From an uncultured Akkermansia sp. (GTDB lineage: Bacteria > Verrucomicrobiota > Verrucomicrobiia > Verrucomicrobiales > Akkermansiaceae), in assembly GCA_947626545.1 (NCBI GenBank), contig CANQSS010000025.1, positions 1 through 34,668 of the forward strand: a stretch of 34,668 bases of DNA, in the 5' to 3' direction. This document shows positions 17,301 through 23,089 of this stretch, piece by piece. The notes under the pieces were generated by a model that was not told the DNA's origin, did no database searches, and was given only the letters and a program-made list of their open reading frames with translations. The first letter of the stretch is position 1. Every line of letters starts with the position of its first letter. Position numbers and translations under genes: made by a program.

Positions 17301-20300
17301 ACGCTTTCCCTAGCGGAATCTGCAAACAGGACGCTGTCGAGTGTGACACTCGAAGAAGGGCAGACCCTGACGATCCAGGGCGCGGGCAGTGACGGCACGC
17401 AGAGCCGCGTCACTGTAGGCACGGGCGACAATGTTGCGCTGAACGGCGGCACGTTGCAGTTTGACGGTGTCAACGCCACCGTGAAAGGTATCCTGAGCGG
17501 GGAGAATTCTGCCGTGCATTTGTCCGGCGGAGCCACGATGACGATGCAGACTAGCGGCGCCATCGGGACGCTGACGGTGAACGGCGCCGGGGTGAGCGTA
17601 GCGGCCTCGCAGACGCTGAAGGTCACAACCTTGAACGGCGGAGGGGGCGGTCTGACGAGTCTGAGCCTGGGCGCCGGAAGCACTTTGGACGTGACCGATG
17701 GGTCAATGAATCTGAAAGGTGCGCTGAGTCTGAATGGAAGTGCGAATTTGAACTGGGGAGGGAAAAATAAAATAACGCTGGGGCAAGACTTCAGTCTGAA
17801 CGCAAACGGGGCGAATTTGCACATTCACCTGTCGGATGAATTCATGGGGCAGTTTGCCGATCGTAACGGGGAACTGGATTTCTTCAGGTATGAGAACAGC
17901 GCTATTTGGGACAGCTCATGGGCGGGTGTATTCGTCCTCGAAACTGACGATAAGGGGACTTACAGAGACCTGCATATCGATGAGCTAGGGCATTTGGCAT
18001 GGGTCGAGCGGTCCGGCGTGCAGTGGGATGACACGAGCGGCAGCACTTGGTCGGATAACAGTAGCTCCGGTTGGGAAGAGGTGAATCCCGACCAACCCAC
18101 TGGGGGCCGGCCGGCCGGACAGGATGTGCATTTCGTTGCATCGTCCACGGGGAATAAGGACGTGACGATCAGCGGGGAGGTGACGCCGACCAATGTCTAT
18201 GTGGAAGAGGGTGAGTTCACCTTCCGCTCTGACAACGGAGGCGGTATCTATATCACCGAAAACGAGTACGGAGGCATGTTGGTGGTGGGCGGCGACGGTA
18301 ACGAGGCTGCCAAGCTTACCCTTGCCACCGCCAATATAAATCTGCCGAGCATTGAGTTGAAAAATAACGGCTCCCTCGTGCTGGCGGATGACGCCGCACT
18401 GACTGTGTCCAAGGAGGACGGCGGCCTGGCTGAGAATACGACGAAGATCAAGTTCCGGGGCGGTGTGCTGGAGTACAGCGGTGATCAGAAGCTGACCGAC
18501 GCCGACGTGAGTCGCTTTGTGGCGAGTCAACAGGATGGCAGTAACAGTGCGGTTAAAGTGAAGGTGGATGCCGAGAGCGCGTACAGAGATGATGGCGTGA
18601 CCTGGGGATCGAAAGATGCGGAAGTAGCAGACAACGGGGGCCTGACACACGCGCTGGCTGATGAGAAGGGAGGCGTTGAAAAGAGCGGTTCCGGCAGCTT
18701 CACGTTAGAATGGCAGGATGCCGGTGACGTTGAATATAAGGGCGCTATTGCCGTGACCGGCGGATCGTTGGAATACAAGGTGCATACCGGCAGCAAGGTG
18801 ACCATGAGTGGCGACGCGAATGTGAGCAAGGCTGATCCGGAGACAAATGAGGAGGTGAAACTCGCATTGACTGTGGCAGAAGGCAGCAGGGGAACCCTGG
18901 ATTACGCCGGGCAGCTGACGGGTGACGGCTCTGTGGAGCTGCGGGCCGATGGGGGCAAGCTGGTGATGAGCGGCGACAACAGCAAATTCGGGGGTAAAAT
19001 CTCTATCGCGAATGGATCCATTCGTGTGGGGAATGACGGAGCGCTGGGCGGTGATGGGACAACGCTCGTACTGAGCGGCGGCAATCTGAGGAGTTCCGAT
19101 GAGGAAGAGATGGTGGCGGTTAGGGCCGGCACGGTGCAAACGGGCGATGACGCCGCATCGGGCTCCACATTGGGCAATGTGGAGCTGACAGGAAGCGTGA
19201 CCGGGAGCGGGAGGATGACGGCGGCGGACAATGCCACGGTGGTGCTGAGCGGCAGCGTTGCTGAGTTCTCCGGCCATCTGAACACCGGCGCAAGCGGCAT
19301 TTGGCAGCTGAGCGGTCAGGCTCTGGCGGGAGATGTGACTGGAACGGTGGGCGGCCGTGGCACTGTGGCGTTTGAGGGCGATGCCGTCTTCAGCGGAGAG
19401 GTGCAGGACAGTGTGACTCTGAAGAGCATCGGAGAGGGTCGGCTTGTGGTAGCTTCCCTCGATACGTCTGGAGACGCCAAGCTGGGCGGTAACGTGCAGC
19501 TGGGCGGTGACGGCATGCATGCTCAGTGGAACGGCAAGACCGTGATGGAGAATTCCGTGATCACATTGGCGAATGCGTCCCTGGCAGAGGGAGGTCTGAA
19601 TCGTTTGGCCGCGGGCGTTCGGGTGCTTGTGGACACCTCCGTGGGGGCAAGACTCGGGCGCAGCGTCGGTGATTCCGGCGTGGTGGATGTGAATGGTATG
19701 GCGGGCGAAAATCTGCAAGGCATCGCCGTGAATAGTGGCGGTCAGTTGCAAGGCGTGTCCGGGACCTATGCCGTGAGTGCGGAAAAGAAGTTGACTCTCT
19801 GCATTGAAACCCCCAACATAAGCCAAAGCGCCGAAGACGGTACAGCGCTCATCACCGGTCGGGATGGCTTTACGCTCGATTTGAGCGGCACGGAAGGTCT
19901 CTCCATCAACTTCGACAACGTAGCAGGCGAAATGTTGAGCTTCTTCAAATCCCAAGAGGATGCGCAACTTTTCCTGCATCTCTTGGATGGGGGTAAACTC
20001 GCGGGAACGGAAGACGTCAGCGTGGATGATGTGTTCGCCGATAGCATTCTCAAACCGTTCATCACGCAGATGAGCTTTGATGGGGGCAACCTCGTACTGG
20101 TGGGCAACGCCGTGGATGTGTATGTGGTGAACGAAGGAGAACCGCTGGAGCTGGAGGATCCCAATGTGCTGAACGCCTCGAAGTCAACAGTTCTTTTGGA
20201 TGACCTCACCCTCAACTACGATGGCGAAACGGACAGTGAAGATGCCATTCTGCATAACCTGCTGGGGACGTATGGCACCACCTTGTACCTGCAGAACAGC

Positions 20301-22706
20301 AACTCCGACGCGAAACGTCATCCTCTTACCGTCACCCTTGATAACACGTATGCTGACGACATTGACCCCGACGGGTACGACAAGGAGGATGGCACGACCG
20401 TGCAGGGACAGCATACCGTCTTCAACGGAAACATTGATGGCGGCGAAGGAGTGAACGTTAGAAAAGTCGGCAAAGGTACGCTGACCGTAGGCGGCAACTA
20501 CAGATTGGCGGACGGCGTGACCATCCTCGAAGAGGGCTCGATCAAGTTGCGTGGCGTCGAGAACGTTCTGGTGGATCTGCGCTTTGCCTACAATACGGAG
20601 CGGGATGCCAAGGGGGGTGAAGACGAGCGCGGTTTGACGTTGCAAGGAGGCAGAACGACACTGAGCGGCTCTGTGCAGGAGGTCGGAAGCGTGACGGACG
20701 GCAACCGGATCGCCGTGACTTCGGGTGCGGAGCTTGTGTTCACAGGTGAGCAGGAGATGAAGACCACCCGAATCACCGGCGATGGCAGCGGTTCTCTCAC
20801 TCTCGCGCAGGGTGAGAGCCAAGCCGCTTCCCTGAAACTTGCCGGCAAACCGGGAGCCGACGGCAATCCTCCGACTCAGTTGAGCGGTGTGGCGGTGAAT
20901 ATGGGAGGTCCGGCCACAACGCTGGATATAGGGCAAAATGCTGCCGATGTGACCAAATTGAGCGGTGATGGCGTTCTGCAGAGTGATCGGGGCGGCAGCC
21001 TTACTGTGGAGGGAGGCGCCTTCTCCGGCACACTTGCCGCCAGCGATGGAGCTGAGGGCGCAGGCACGCTGGTTGTGAAAAACGGAGGCTCCTTCGCTCT
21101 TTCCAATGTCTCCAGCGCAGGTGGCGCCACAAGAGCAACCGCGTGGGATGTGAAGTTGGGTGAGGATTCCAAGCTGAAAGTGGATGTGAGTCGCAAGAGC
21201 ACATCCGACCCGACAGACAAGTTGGTGCTTGGCGATGTCGATTTGGGCAACGGCTGTATGACCGTTGATTTCGGCAACAACGTGGTGCACGGAAACGCAT
21301 TGGAGGCCTACATTACAGGGTGTGGAGAGAGAGGCATCCTCGAATTGCACAGCGATGGCGCGGTTGAGAATGGCGAGGATGTGAGCACAGGTATTTCCGT
21401 GAGTGGGGAGCTGGCGGATGACTTCGTCAACCATGTGAAGTTCAGTGGCGCCGGCAATTTCGTGAAGGATCGCGAGTGGAAGGTGGGTAAGGACGGTATG
21501 CTGACAGTGACGACCAGGGATGCCGAGGACAACAAGTTTGAGCGCGCTATGCCGAATGCCGGGAAGAACGGATTGGCCGGTGCACAAATGATGTGGGAAT
21601 CCCTGAAAGACAAATCGCAGGAAGAGTCCTTCTTCGAGGCTATGCTCAACCCCTCCTCGGATTATGCGAAGCTGACCTATGAGTTGGTGAGAATGTTCGA
21701 CAATCAAGAGGTTGCCGCCTTGGAACGCTCGCTCACGGCGGTGGCGGGCTCGTCCATTGCAACCATCGGTCCGGCTGTCATGGAGGATATGCACCGGCAG
21801 CTGAAGGCCATCCGCAACCGTACCACGACCATGAGCGATGGCACGAGCGAGGAACTGCCTGCCAGCCACATTTGGATAAACGGCGAGACCGGGTACTACA
21901 AGTTGTCCTCCGACGGTTACTTGCCCGGCTACTCCCTGAGCAATTGGGGTGGCACTCTGGGTGTGGACGTGGATATCTCTGACGAGGCAACGGTAGGTAT
22001 CGCGCTCAGCGCCATGTACGGCGACCTGAAGCCCAGCTCAGCCGACTCGGCCACGGGCAACCTTGACACCACGTACCTGAGCGCTTTCCTGCGTGCCAAC
22101 AGCGGCGCTTGGATCCACACCATCGTGGTGAGTGGAGGCATTGCAGATATCAACTTGGACCGCACCGTTCATTACGGCTCGGGCAGCTACCGCACTTCCG
22201 GCAATACGAACGGCTACTCCCTCGGCGCTATCTACGAACTTGGCTATACCCTGCCGATGAGCCCGGAGGGGACTATGGCAATTCAGCCCGTCTTTAACGT
22301 GGAGGTTCGTCACGCTTCGGTGAAGGGATACACTGAAAGCGACAGCGATGTTGCTTTGCGTGTGGATGGCATCAAGCAGGATGTCTTCACCTTCGGTTTG
22401 GGCGCCCGCGTGCAGGCGGCTGTGGGTGGGAACGCCTTCAACCGACGTGCCGTCTTTGAGGCTCGCGCCCTCGCTAAGCTGGATGCCGGCGATCGCTCCG
22501 GCAAAGCCCGCAACGGCATCATCGGTAACTCTACATCCGCTGAGGTTGAGAGTGCAGAGACCGGAGCAGCCGGCTTTGAAATCGGCGCCGGTATCTCTGT
22601 CCCTGTCGGCTCGCAGTCCGGCAGCGTGTTTATGGATGCTTCCTTCGAGTGGCGCGATGGCTGGAGCAGCGTCGATGCTTCGGCCGGCTATCGCGTCAGT
22701 TTCTGA
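5319..22706 (+). CDS. Giant autotransporter with N-terminal GH16 glycoside hydrolase domain
   Basis: A 5795-aa outer-membrane autotransporter. The start is the ATG at 5319, because it gives MKLHLPTALRKALLACLAA, matching the N-terminus of the second giant protein; the upstream in-frame start is a GTG. The signal peptide probably ends near AQA (residue 44). Residues 47-326 are a GH16 domain with catalytic EIDIME (E180, D182, E185). A beta-strand-rich passenger follows, with autotransporter-associated beta-strand repeats and five head modules (from about residue 889) alternating with two tail-module types. A C-terminal chassis begins near residue 4234, a linker NKFERAMPN near 5405, and the beta-barrel spans about 5514-5795, ending in Phe as expected for BAM recognition. 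The passenger should form a long beta-helical fibre with the enzyme at its distal end. Substrate is unknown. The ORF is intact. Confidence 0.93.
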   Translation: MKLHLPTALRKALLACLAAFTLPVSVPITIGSSFWIISGERAQAVSWDLVVDEDFNGDSLDEDLWGRIPYVKANQTNNWRANQSIADDLVTFEEVDGNSAMRLWGKYGKYSNQNNQENTTEDLYACGGIYSLGTFSFQYGYVEVRAKYECAQGVWPAIWMMPAGNVPVNGVTGTWPRPGEIDIMEHLNSENKFYQTLHWWSDTKNNHDENVSVAQPSLSNKINDWHTYGMEWHENSIAFYLDGAQTGKIEWTSDGYTISRNGQVTTVVFTEAQKNLVPFGVEGNEFYLILDQQIGGGWPGQPDDASKSTLASSGVSMWVDYVKVYSASEKSELEERTWQASTGTWKEGSEDEWGGGTFASGQEAVFGEAGAGTVSVDGTVHAGNMIVQTGGYTFSAKEGSAGSIEVVGTLDMQADANFNCGLKLGGNPGCSLKGSGAVNYAGSGILTINRINPSEFTGRINITGGGKLLISTDFEAGEGASVNLGENGMLAFDNNNLVNGGAGADTVFSADVTGLRAVEAKGGFTVTLTGNVTGGGALTMGQYNGAGFTACLVFDGDVSGFTSFVTSANQYNISHYPGTSGRAAYAFNAGLALGADTTFDVAKNAANQDGWIELGSTSRLTGNGTIVKTGEGDLRIEGDTSGYTGKIKLQAGGLVLNGTDGQHIDLSLENAEAVAQLKGTGGRLNSVGVGEDAVSGQLQMEAASSWTLTTVNLAAGKTLAISGAGACAIGTLTSDGGSLTVEQGSTVELMGTYSSGAITLNGGTLELSKAGSLTSLALGAGARVETELTDGTLNFGDLSVSEVTRAAGDAVLSLTGMLDGLKLQASSVDGTLHLALSDEFIKTKLFGEDGYELFVDGTPWQDHVVFDNATYGSRLKISGNNLVIEALSGLYWAGTDDSHVWNAETSNTDWKNGDESVAFTGSQDVVFMPGEGVSTTVELAGTLAPGNVTVGQGIGWVFSGSGNLNATGRITVGGEGGSAELTLSGTGTVISNGLSLVGEGTKLIITSAPTSGAFNFKHMELGTGTELVLQGAGADATHWTRNQAASYASGAGSIVLAGAGVLNNSTGGTGILWAFFGNTDVGKERIGNLRLSKNGDSKTTLALNGEQGNDNQGAEAHGIGVVENLWVDDECSLVVRSRALGVTQGECTLHLTGDGSSATYTTGNNEGGGTADAALVLGFNTSDTGQSADRKNNIYWNVATAGNTSIGVLADAAGNAYTWTLMKELNVGEGHTLTKKGAGTLKLDAGSTLVGSGKIVVSEGQLGLSGNMTEFTGSVQAGAEAGKTLTLEDANISAGSIAIGSDGTLSFGEGTNFSAGSLTLSGSFSVTGGAVLTGDGVINVAKSGTLSLAAETYSGMHVGLLDDSGTAASNRTESTLVLAGGSFTGSVNSVHDRGTIKVTGETAGTISITGDTMLRVGDGGSFTGTITLAGESGQKLGIFGASGDNEADYAITLNRVESTAGEGILVAGKTRGGVTVAEASGLSEVWVGGPAGTSVSIGTLTAQGMNHSFTMDNGVFPTRWPNPTGGDIAPWAGNSGKLIITGTVTGYTSFTAKKKGTAVTDWDLIFQGEVSMGDGAEVTINATNTEHDGTAGTNDDKYATILFDATSSITGNGSIAKQGAGKLVLAGSIAEGSWSLNVQGGTVELGKSGQGSALDYSLTGLSIAQGAVVESKGACHLTLTGALEAEQGTIKMSAADSSLALHGSENKLGTLELGEEASGVILRMGGSADAFAQLALGAFTPGEQTLTLALDGLDEWIAAQTVADTYELTLFSGEGVEALVAAIGGNIEAEGFDCTLNSNGTLTISVDVSNLPLTWSGDGTTMIWTSQEGGNVWGDGHDTAFDSTKSVVFAGTSTEPITVTLGEDITLQRGMTVKKGEGVEGSQSYTFDLGDHNLSVGQNLSIEEGISATLTGTGYVHSEGLSLSGQGTKLIMTSAPSGDGKYIFKHMELGAGTELVLRGADAANYLRWDLTNSGNNNYASGAGSIVLEGTGILQNGMSQAGILWAFFWNREGTHPGQTIGNLILRSYEGTGTTLFIDGEMGIETDHAIGVVENFWVEDGSSLVIKCRVLGKTTGNHSNTLHLKGNGSNASNGGVDADAALVLGTNGAGDGTNTERSKIYWNIKAESDTSIDVWVASTTPECAEWTLMKELNVGEHTLTKKGAGTLKLDAGGTLVGTGDIVVSDGALQVGANMGGYRGTIRVQGGSGLTLSANNPTVFAVELSGGATMTMQTGGTIETLTVNGAGVSVADAQILTVTTLNGGEGGLTSLSLGAGSTLDVTGGTMSLKGELSLSGEADLNWGGAGKITLGQGFSLSSDGGTLHIHLSDEFMGQFAGHNGELDFFNYDGIDWNSSWAGVFTLETDDTSTYRGLRIDDQGHLAWTEQGQGSLHWAGTADNYVWSADGDNSDWKNGDAPAAFTGSQDVIFTPGDGVSREVTLVGELTPGNVTVSQGTGWVFSGEGNLNASGVIAVGGEDGAAELTLSGTGAVHSAGLSLVGEGTKLVIETTDSGTGALYSFGHMELGEGTELVLQGANAANYQHWTRSTNNYASGAGSIVLDGTGIIQNEAGQAGILWAFFWSSESTDEGRTIGNLKLRSHGEDKTTLIINGEMGSETGHGIGVVENLWVENDSSLMIRCRALGVTTGVRANTLHLTGDGSGASFRFTGAEGEVAADAALVLGSNTSTAGDQNTKSDIYWNIKAEADTSISVLADTNGNAYTWTLMKELNVGEHTLTKKGAGILKLDASSTLVGTGDIVVSDGGLQVGANMGGYTGTIRVQGGSGLTLSANNPTVSAVDLSGGATMTMQAGGTIKTLTVDGAGVSVADAQTLTITTLNSGEGGLTSLSLGDGSTLTVAGGTMSLKGALSLSGEANLNWGGSDKIALGQGFSLSSDGGTLRIHLSRAFMKQFADHNGEMDFFDCDDNLVWDSSWSNVFILETDDTSNYGELYLDEQGHLAWAEPWPSGMHWAGTADNHVWSTEGGNADWKDGGNSVAFSNADDVTFTPRDDVSREVTLAGELAPGNVTVGQGTGWVFNGSGNLNATGRITVGGEGGSAELTLSGTGAVHSAGLSLSGDGTKLTINTDNSDNNALYSFGHMELGEGTELVLQGANAAKYQHWTRSTNNYVSGAGSIVLEGTGVMQNGGQQAGILWAFFWNSESTHEGQTIGNLKLRSHGEDKTTLIISGEMGNANGHGIGVVENLWVENDSSLVVRCRALGVTTQTRTLHLAGDGSGEEGGDAALVLGSNPADGDAATRSNIYWNITAEADTSIGVLKDTTTDTYPWTLMKELNVGEYTLTKKGAGTLKLDAGGTLVGAGDIVVSDGALQVDANMSEYTGTIKIQGGSGLTLSADASAVNVNLENETAEGNVLNLSGTGTLQSVSLGEGTTGGKLQMGENSSWTLKSVNMGAKALTIGGTGVCAIEQLIVEDGSLTVEQGGTVKLGTPSAAATINLTSLTLGAGARLETDLTNGALNFGALSAASDAVLRLNGALNGLKLSATSVDGSLLIELADEFVSSLIGQDGYELFGNDSPLLGQVTIENAHYADRLHLQGNKVTVDSLEGLYWAGTGSNVWNAEASNTDWKNGDAAAAFTEAANVVFMPGNGVSKTVELVGELAPGNVTVGQGTGWVFSGSGNLNATGIITVGGEGGPAELTLSGTGYVHSEGLSLVGSGTKLVITSVPSGNAKYLFKHMELGAGTELVLRGAAAANHQRWDLTNSGNNNYASGAGSVVLEGTGILRNGMSQAGILWAFFWNSESTHEGQTIGNLKLRSNGGDRTTLILDGEMGNANGHGIGVVENLWVESDSSLVLRSRALGVTTGTRANTLRLAGNGSGAAYSDTSHEGDVSTDAALVLGWNRDEDHAGSIYWNVTAEANTSISVLKDTGDEGSVYTWTLMKELNVGEYTLTKKGAGTLKLDAGGTLVGTGDIVVSDGALQVGANMGGYKGTIRVQGGSGLTLSADASTVSVSLENGTAGGNVLNLSGTGALKNVSLGGSATSGTLSLAESANRTLSSVTLEEGQTLTIQGAGSDGTQSRVTVGTGDNVALNGGTLQFDGVNATVKGILSGENSAVHLSGGATMTMQTSGAIGTLTVNGAGVSVAASQTLKVTTLNGGGGGLTSLSLGAGSTLDVTDGSMNLKGALSLNGSANLNWGGKNKITLGQDFSLNANGANLHIHLSDEFMGQFADRNGELDFFRYENSAIWDSSWAGVFVLETDDKGTYRDLHIDELGHLAWVERSGVQWDDTSGSTWSDNSSSGWEEVNPDQPTGGRPAGQDVHFVASSTGNKDVTISGEVTPTNVYVEEGEFTFRSDNGGGIYITENEYGGMLVVGGDGNEAAKLTLATANINLPSIELKNNGSLVLADDAALTVSKEDGGLAENTTKIKFRGGVLEYSGDQKLTDADVSRFVASQQDGSNSAVKVKVDAESAYRDDGVTWGSKDAEVADNGGLTHALADEKGGVEKSGSGSFTLEWQDAGDVEYKGAIAVTGGSLEYKVHTGSKVTMSGDANVSKADPETNEEVKLALTVAEGSRGTLDYAGQLTGDGSVELRADGGKLVMSGDNSKFGGKISIANGSIRVGNDGALGGDGTTLVLSGGNLRSSDEEEMVAVRAGTVQTGDDAASGSTLGNVELTGSVTGSGRMTAADNATVVLSGSVAEFSGHLNTGASGIWQLSGQALAGDVTGTVGGRGTVAFEGDAVFSGEVQDSVTLKSIGEGRLVVASLDTSGDAKLGGNVQLGGDGMHAQWNGKTVMENSVITLANASLAEGGLNRLAAGVRVLVDTSVGARLGRSVGDSGVVDVNGMAGENLQGIAVNSGGQLQGVSGTYAVSAEKKLTLCIETPNISQSAEDGTALITGRDGFTLDLSGTEGLSINFDNVAGEMLSFFKSQEDAQLFLHLLDGGKLAGTEDVSVDDVFADSILKPFITQMSFDGGNLVLVGNAVDVYVVNEGEPLELEDPNVLNASKSTVLLDDLTLNYDGETDSEDAILHNLLGTYGTTLYLQNSNSDAKRHPLTVTLDNTYADDIDPDGYDKEDGTTVQGQHTVFNGNIDGGEGVNVRKVGKGTLTVGGNYRLADGVTILEEGSIKLRGVENVLVDLRFAYNTERDAKGGEDERGLTLQGGRTTLSGSVQEVGSVTDGNRIAVTSGAELVFTGEQEMKTTRITGDGSGSLTLAQGESQAASLKLAGKPGADGNPPTQLSGVAVNMGGPATTLDIGQNAADVTKLSGDGVLQSDRGGSLTVEGGAFSGTLAASDGAEGAGTLVVKNGGSFALSNVSSAGGATRATAWDVKLGEDSKLKVDVSRKSTSDPTDKLVLGDVDLGNGCMTVDFGNNVVHGNALEAYITGCGERGILELHSDGAVENGEDVSTGISVSGELADDFVNHVKFSGAGNFVKDREWKVGKDGMLTVTTRDAEDNKFERAMPNAGKNGLAGAQMMWESLKDKSQEESFFEAMLNPSSDYAKLTYELVRMFDNQEVAALERSLTAVAGSSIATIGPAVMEDMHRQLKAIRNRTTTMSDGTSEELPASHIWINGETGYYKLSSDGYLPGYSLSNWGGTLGVDVDISDEATVGIALSAMYGDLKPSSADSATGNLDTTYLSAFLRANSGAWIHTIVVSGGIADINLDRTVHYGSGSYRTSGNTNGYSLGAIYELGYTLPMSPEGTMAIQPVFNVEVRHASVKGYTESDSDVALRVDGIKQDVFTFGLGARVQAAVGGNAFNRRAVFEARALAKLDAGDRSGKARNGIIGNSTSAEVESAETGAAGFEIGAGISVPVGSQSGSVFMDASFEWRDGWSSVDASAGYRVSF
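5457..6296 (+). other. GH16 catalytic domain (residues 47-326)
   Basis: Family-defining stretches appear in order: a DEDFNGDSLDEDLW start (52-65), YGYVEVRAK (139-147), GVWPAIWMMP (153-162), GEIDIMEHLN (179-188), TLHWW, WHTYGMEW, FYLILDQQIGGGWPG and the closing MWVDYVKVYS (317-326). E180 is the expected nucleophile and E185 the acid/base, with D182 between them. The uninterrupted ExDxxE form with the extra residue is the laminarinase-like (beta-bulge) type of GH16, a group that includes endo-beta-1,3-glucanases, beta-galactan hydrolases and the mucin O-glycan-cleaving enzymes described from Akkermansia. All catalytic residues are present, so activity is likely. Which glycan is cut cannot be read from the sequence. 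Confidence 0.92.
7983..9138 (+). repeat. Head module H1
   Basis: The first of five ~390-aa repeated passenger modules. It begins GLYWAGTDDSHVWN, then WKNG, a VTVGQGxGWVFSGSGNLNATG strand pair, FKHMELG, GILWAFFG, HGIGVVENLWV, and ends TLMKELNVGE and TLTKKGAGTLKLDAG. It is the most divergent of the complete copies. I recognise no named domain beyond the terminal beta-strand repeat (KxGxGTLKL). Confidence 0.85.
10755..11939 (+). repeat. Head module H2 (chimeric)
   Basis: The first ~290 nt (LTWSGDGTTMIW onward) differ from the other heads. From about 11043 the sequence joins the common type (LTGTGYVHSEGLSL) and continues through GILWAFFW, AIGVVENFWV and TLMKELNVGE. The hybrid looks like a recombination product. 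Its second half most resembles H5, sharing LTGTGYVHSEGLSL and an identical nine-residue NSGNNNYAS run. Confidence 0.85.
11940..12479 (+). repeat. Tail module T2, copy 1
   Basis: Starts LSANNPTV, then SGGATMTMQTGG, LTVNGAGVSVADAQ, LTSLSLGAGSTLDV, LSDEFMGQFA and closes with GHLAW before the next head. Two further copies follow at about 13662-14204 and 17518-18017. Confidence 0.85.
12480..13661 (+). repeat. Head module H3
   Basis: Starts LHWAGTADNYVWS and shows the full head pattern including GILWAFFW, GIGVVENLWV and TLMKELNVGE. It is very close to H4 at the DNA level, with long stretches differing only at silent positions. It starts exactly 1725 bp after H2. Confidence 0.88.
13662..14204 (+). 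repeat. Tail module T2, copy 2
   Basis: Nearly identical to copy 1 in its first two thirds. It diverges around LSRAFMKQFADHNGE, where the other copies read LSDEFMGQFA. Confidence 0.85.
14205..15344 (+). repeat. Head module H4
   Basis: Starts MHWAGTADNHVWS, exactly 1725 bp after H3. The central part is close to H3, while the strand pair VTVGQGTGWVFNGSGNLNATG matches H1 and H5. The mix suggests gene conversion between copies. Confidence 0.88.
15345..15989 (+). repeat. Tail module T1, copy 2
   Basis: Resembles the segment before H1 (about 7309-7982): NLENxTA, GKLQMxxxSSWTL, SLTVEQGxTV, LGAGARLET, then an ADEF..GQDGYELF block leading into GLYWAG. T1 and T2 both end in a similar strand with a GYELF or GELDFF motif, so they may be distant versions of one cap structure. 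Confidence 0.8.
15990..17166 (+). repeat. Head module H5
   Basis: Starts GLYWAGTGSNVWN and resembles H1 at its beginning and H2 in its middle. It is followed by a partial T1-like stretch (about 17167-17517) and T2 copy 3 (about 17518-18017). Confidence 0.88.
18018..22706 (+). other. C-terminal chassis and beta-barrel of the GH16 autotransporter
   Basis: From VQWDDTSGSTWSD to the stop this ~1560-aa region aligns throughout with 28601-33340 of the second giant protein. Shared landmarks include GEVTPxNVYV, VVKMDE-type strand repeats, NVLNASKSTVLL, GQHTxFNG, LKLRGxEN, NKFERAMPN, AVAGSSIATIGPAVMEDMHR and RNRTTTM. The autotransporter beta-barrel occupies about 21858-22703, with WGGTLGVDVDIS near its start and AGYRVSF at its end. 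The helix-like AVAGSS...RNRTT segment probably threads the pore. Confidence 0.85.
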
Positions 22707-22730
22707 TGACCTGACAAGAAGCTGTGTGAT

Positions 22731-22766
22731 GCGCGCTCCTCAATGTACGAGGAGCGCGCTTTCATT
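22731..22766 (+). terminator. Terminator of the GH16 autotransporter gene
   Basis: A perfect 10-bp GC-rich stem (22731-22740 with 22750-22759), a 9-nt loop, then TTTCATT. It begins 24 nt after the stop codon and separates the gene from its downstream paralogue. Confidence 0.8.
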
Positions 22767-22877
22767 GGGGGGCGACAGGCGTGTTGTACATCGTACGTAG
22801 GTGCCGTCTCAGGCGCCACCGCCTTCCGCCGTTCTACGTCCGTCCGCGGTTTTCATCATCACATTCCTCTACTCCTG

Positions 22878-22930
22878 CTTCGCCAAATTCGCGCGCAAGC
22901 GCGGGAATTTTTCAATCGTAAATCGTAAAT
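22878..22930 (-). repeat. Reversed copy of the GC-palindrome plus heptamer repeat
   Basis: On the minus strand two heptamers (ATTTACGATTTACGATT) lead into a GC palindrome with AT-rich arms. The 41-nt palindrome part differs from 1043-1083 at only about four positions. It lies in the spacer between the two giant genes, downstream of the terminator. Confidence 0.8.
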
Positions 22931-23089
22931 GAATTGACGTTTTCTGAATGCGTTTGCCCTGGTGTCTAACGCAGGAGAGGTATGCCAGAAAATGCGATGC
23001 ATGCCTGTGAATTGCTATATTCAATTTCCAGCGATGCCTGCTCGTTTTGACTCGGTGTTGCTGAAAGTTCACCGTGTCTTGAGATTTTT

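Noticed and set aside
20184..21869. Long minus-strand ORFs inside the giant genes (for example 561 aa here, 600 aa at 12945-14747, 594 aa at 25190-26974, 545 aa at 28562-30199, 483 aa at 31544-32995)
   Set aside because: They are antisense to well-supported autotransporter repeats, contain no recognisable domains and are rich in Arg, His, Gln and Pro, as expected for shadows of Gly/Thr/Ser/Leu-rich coding DNA.
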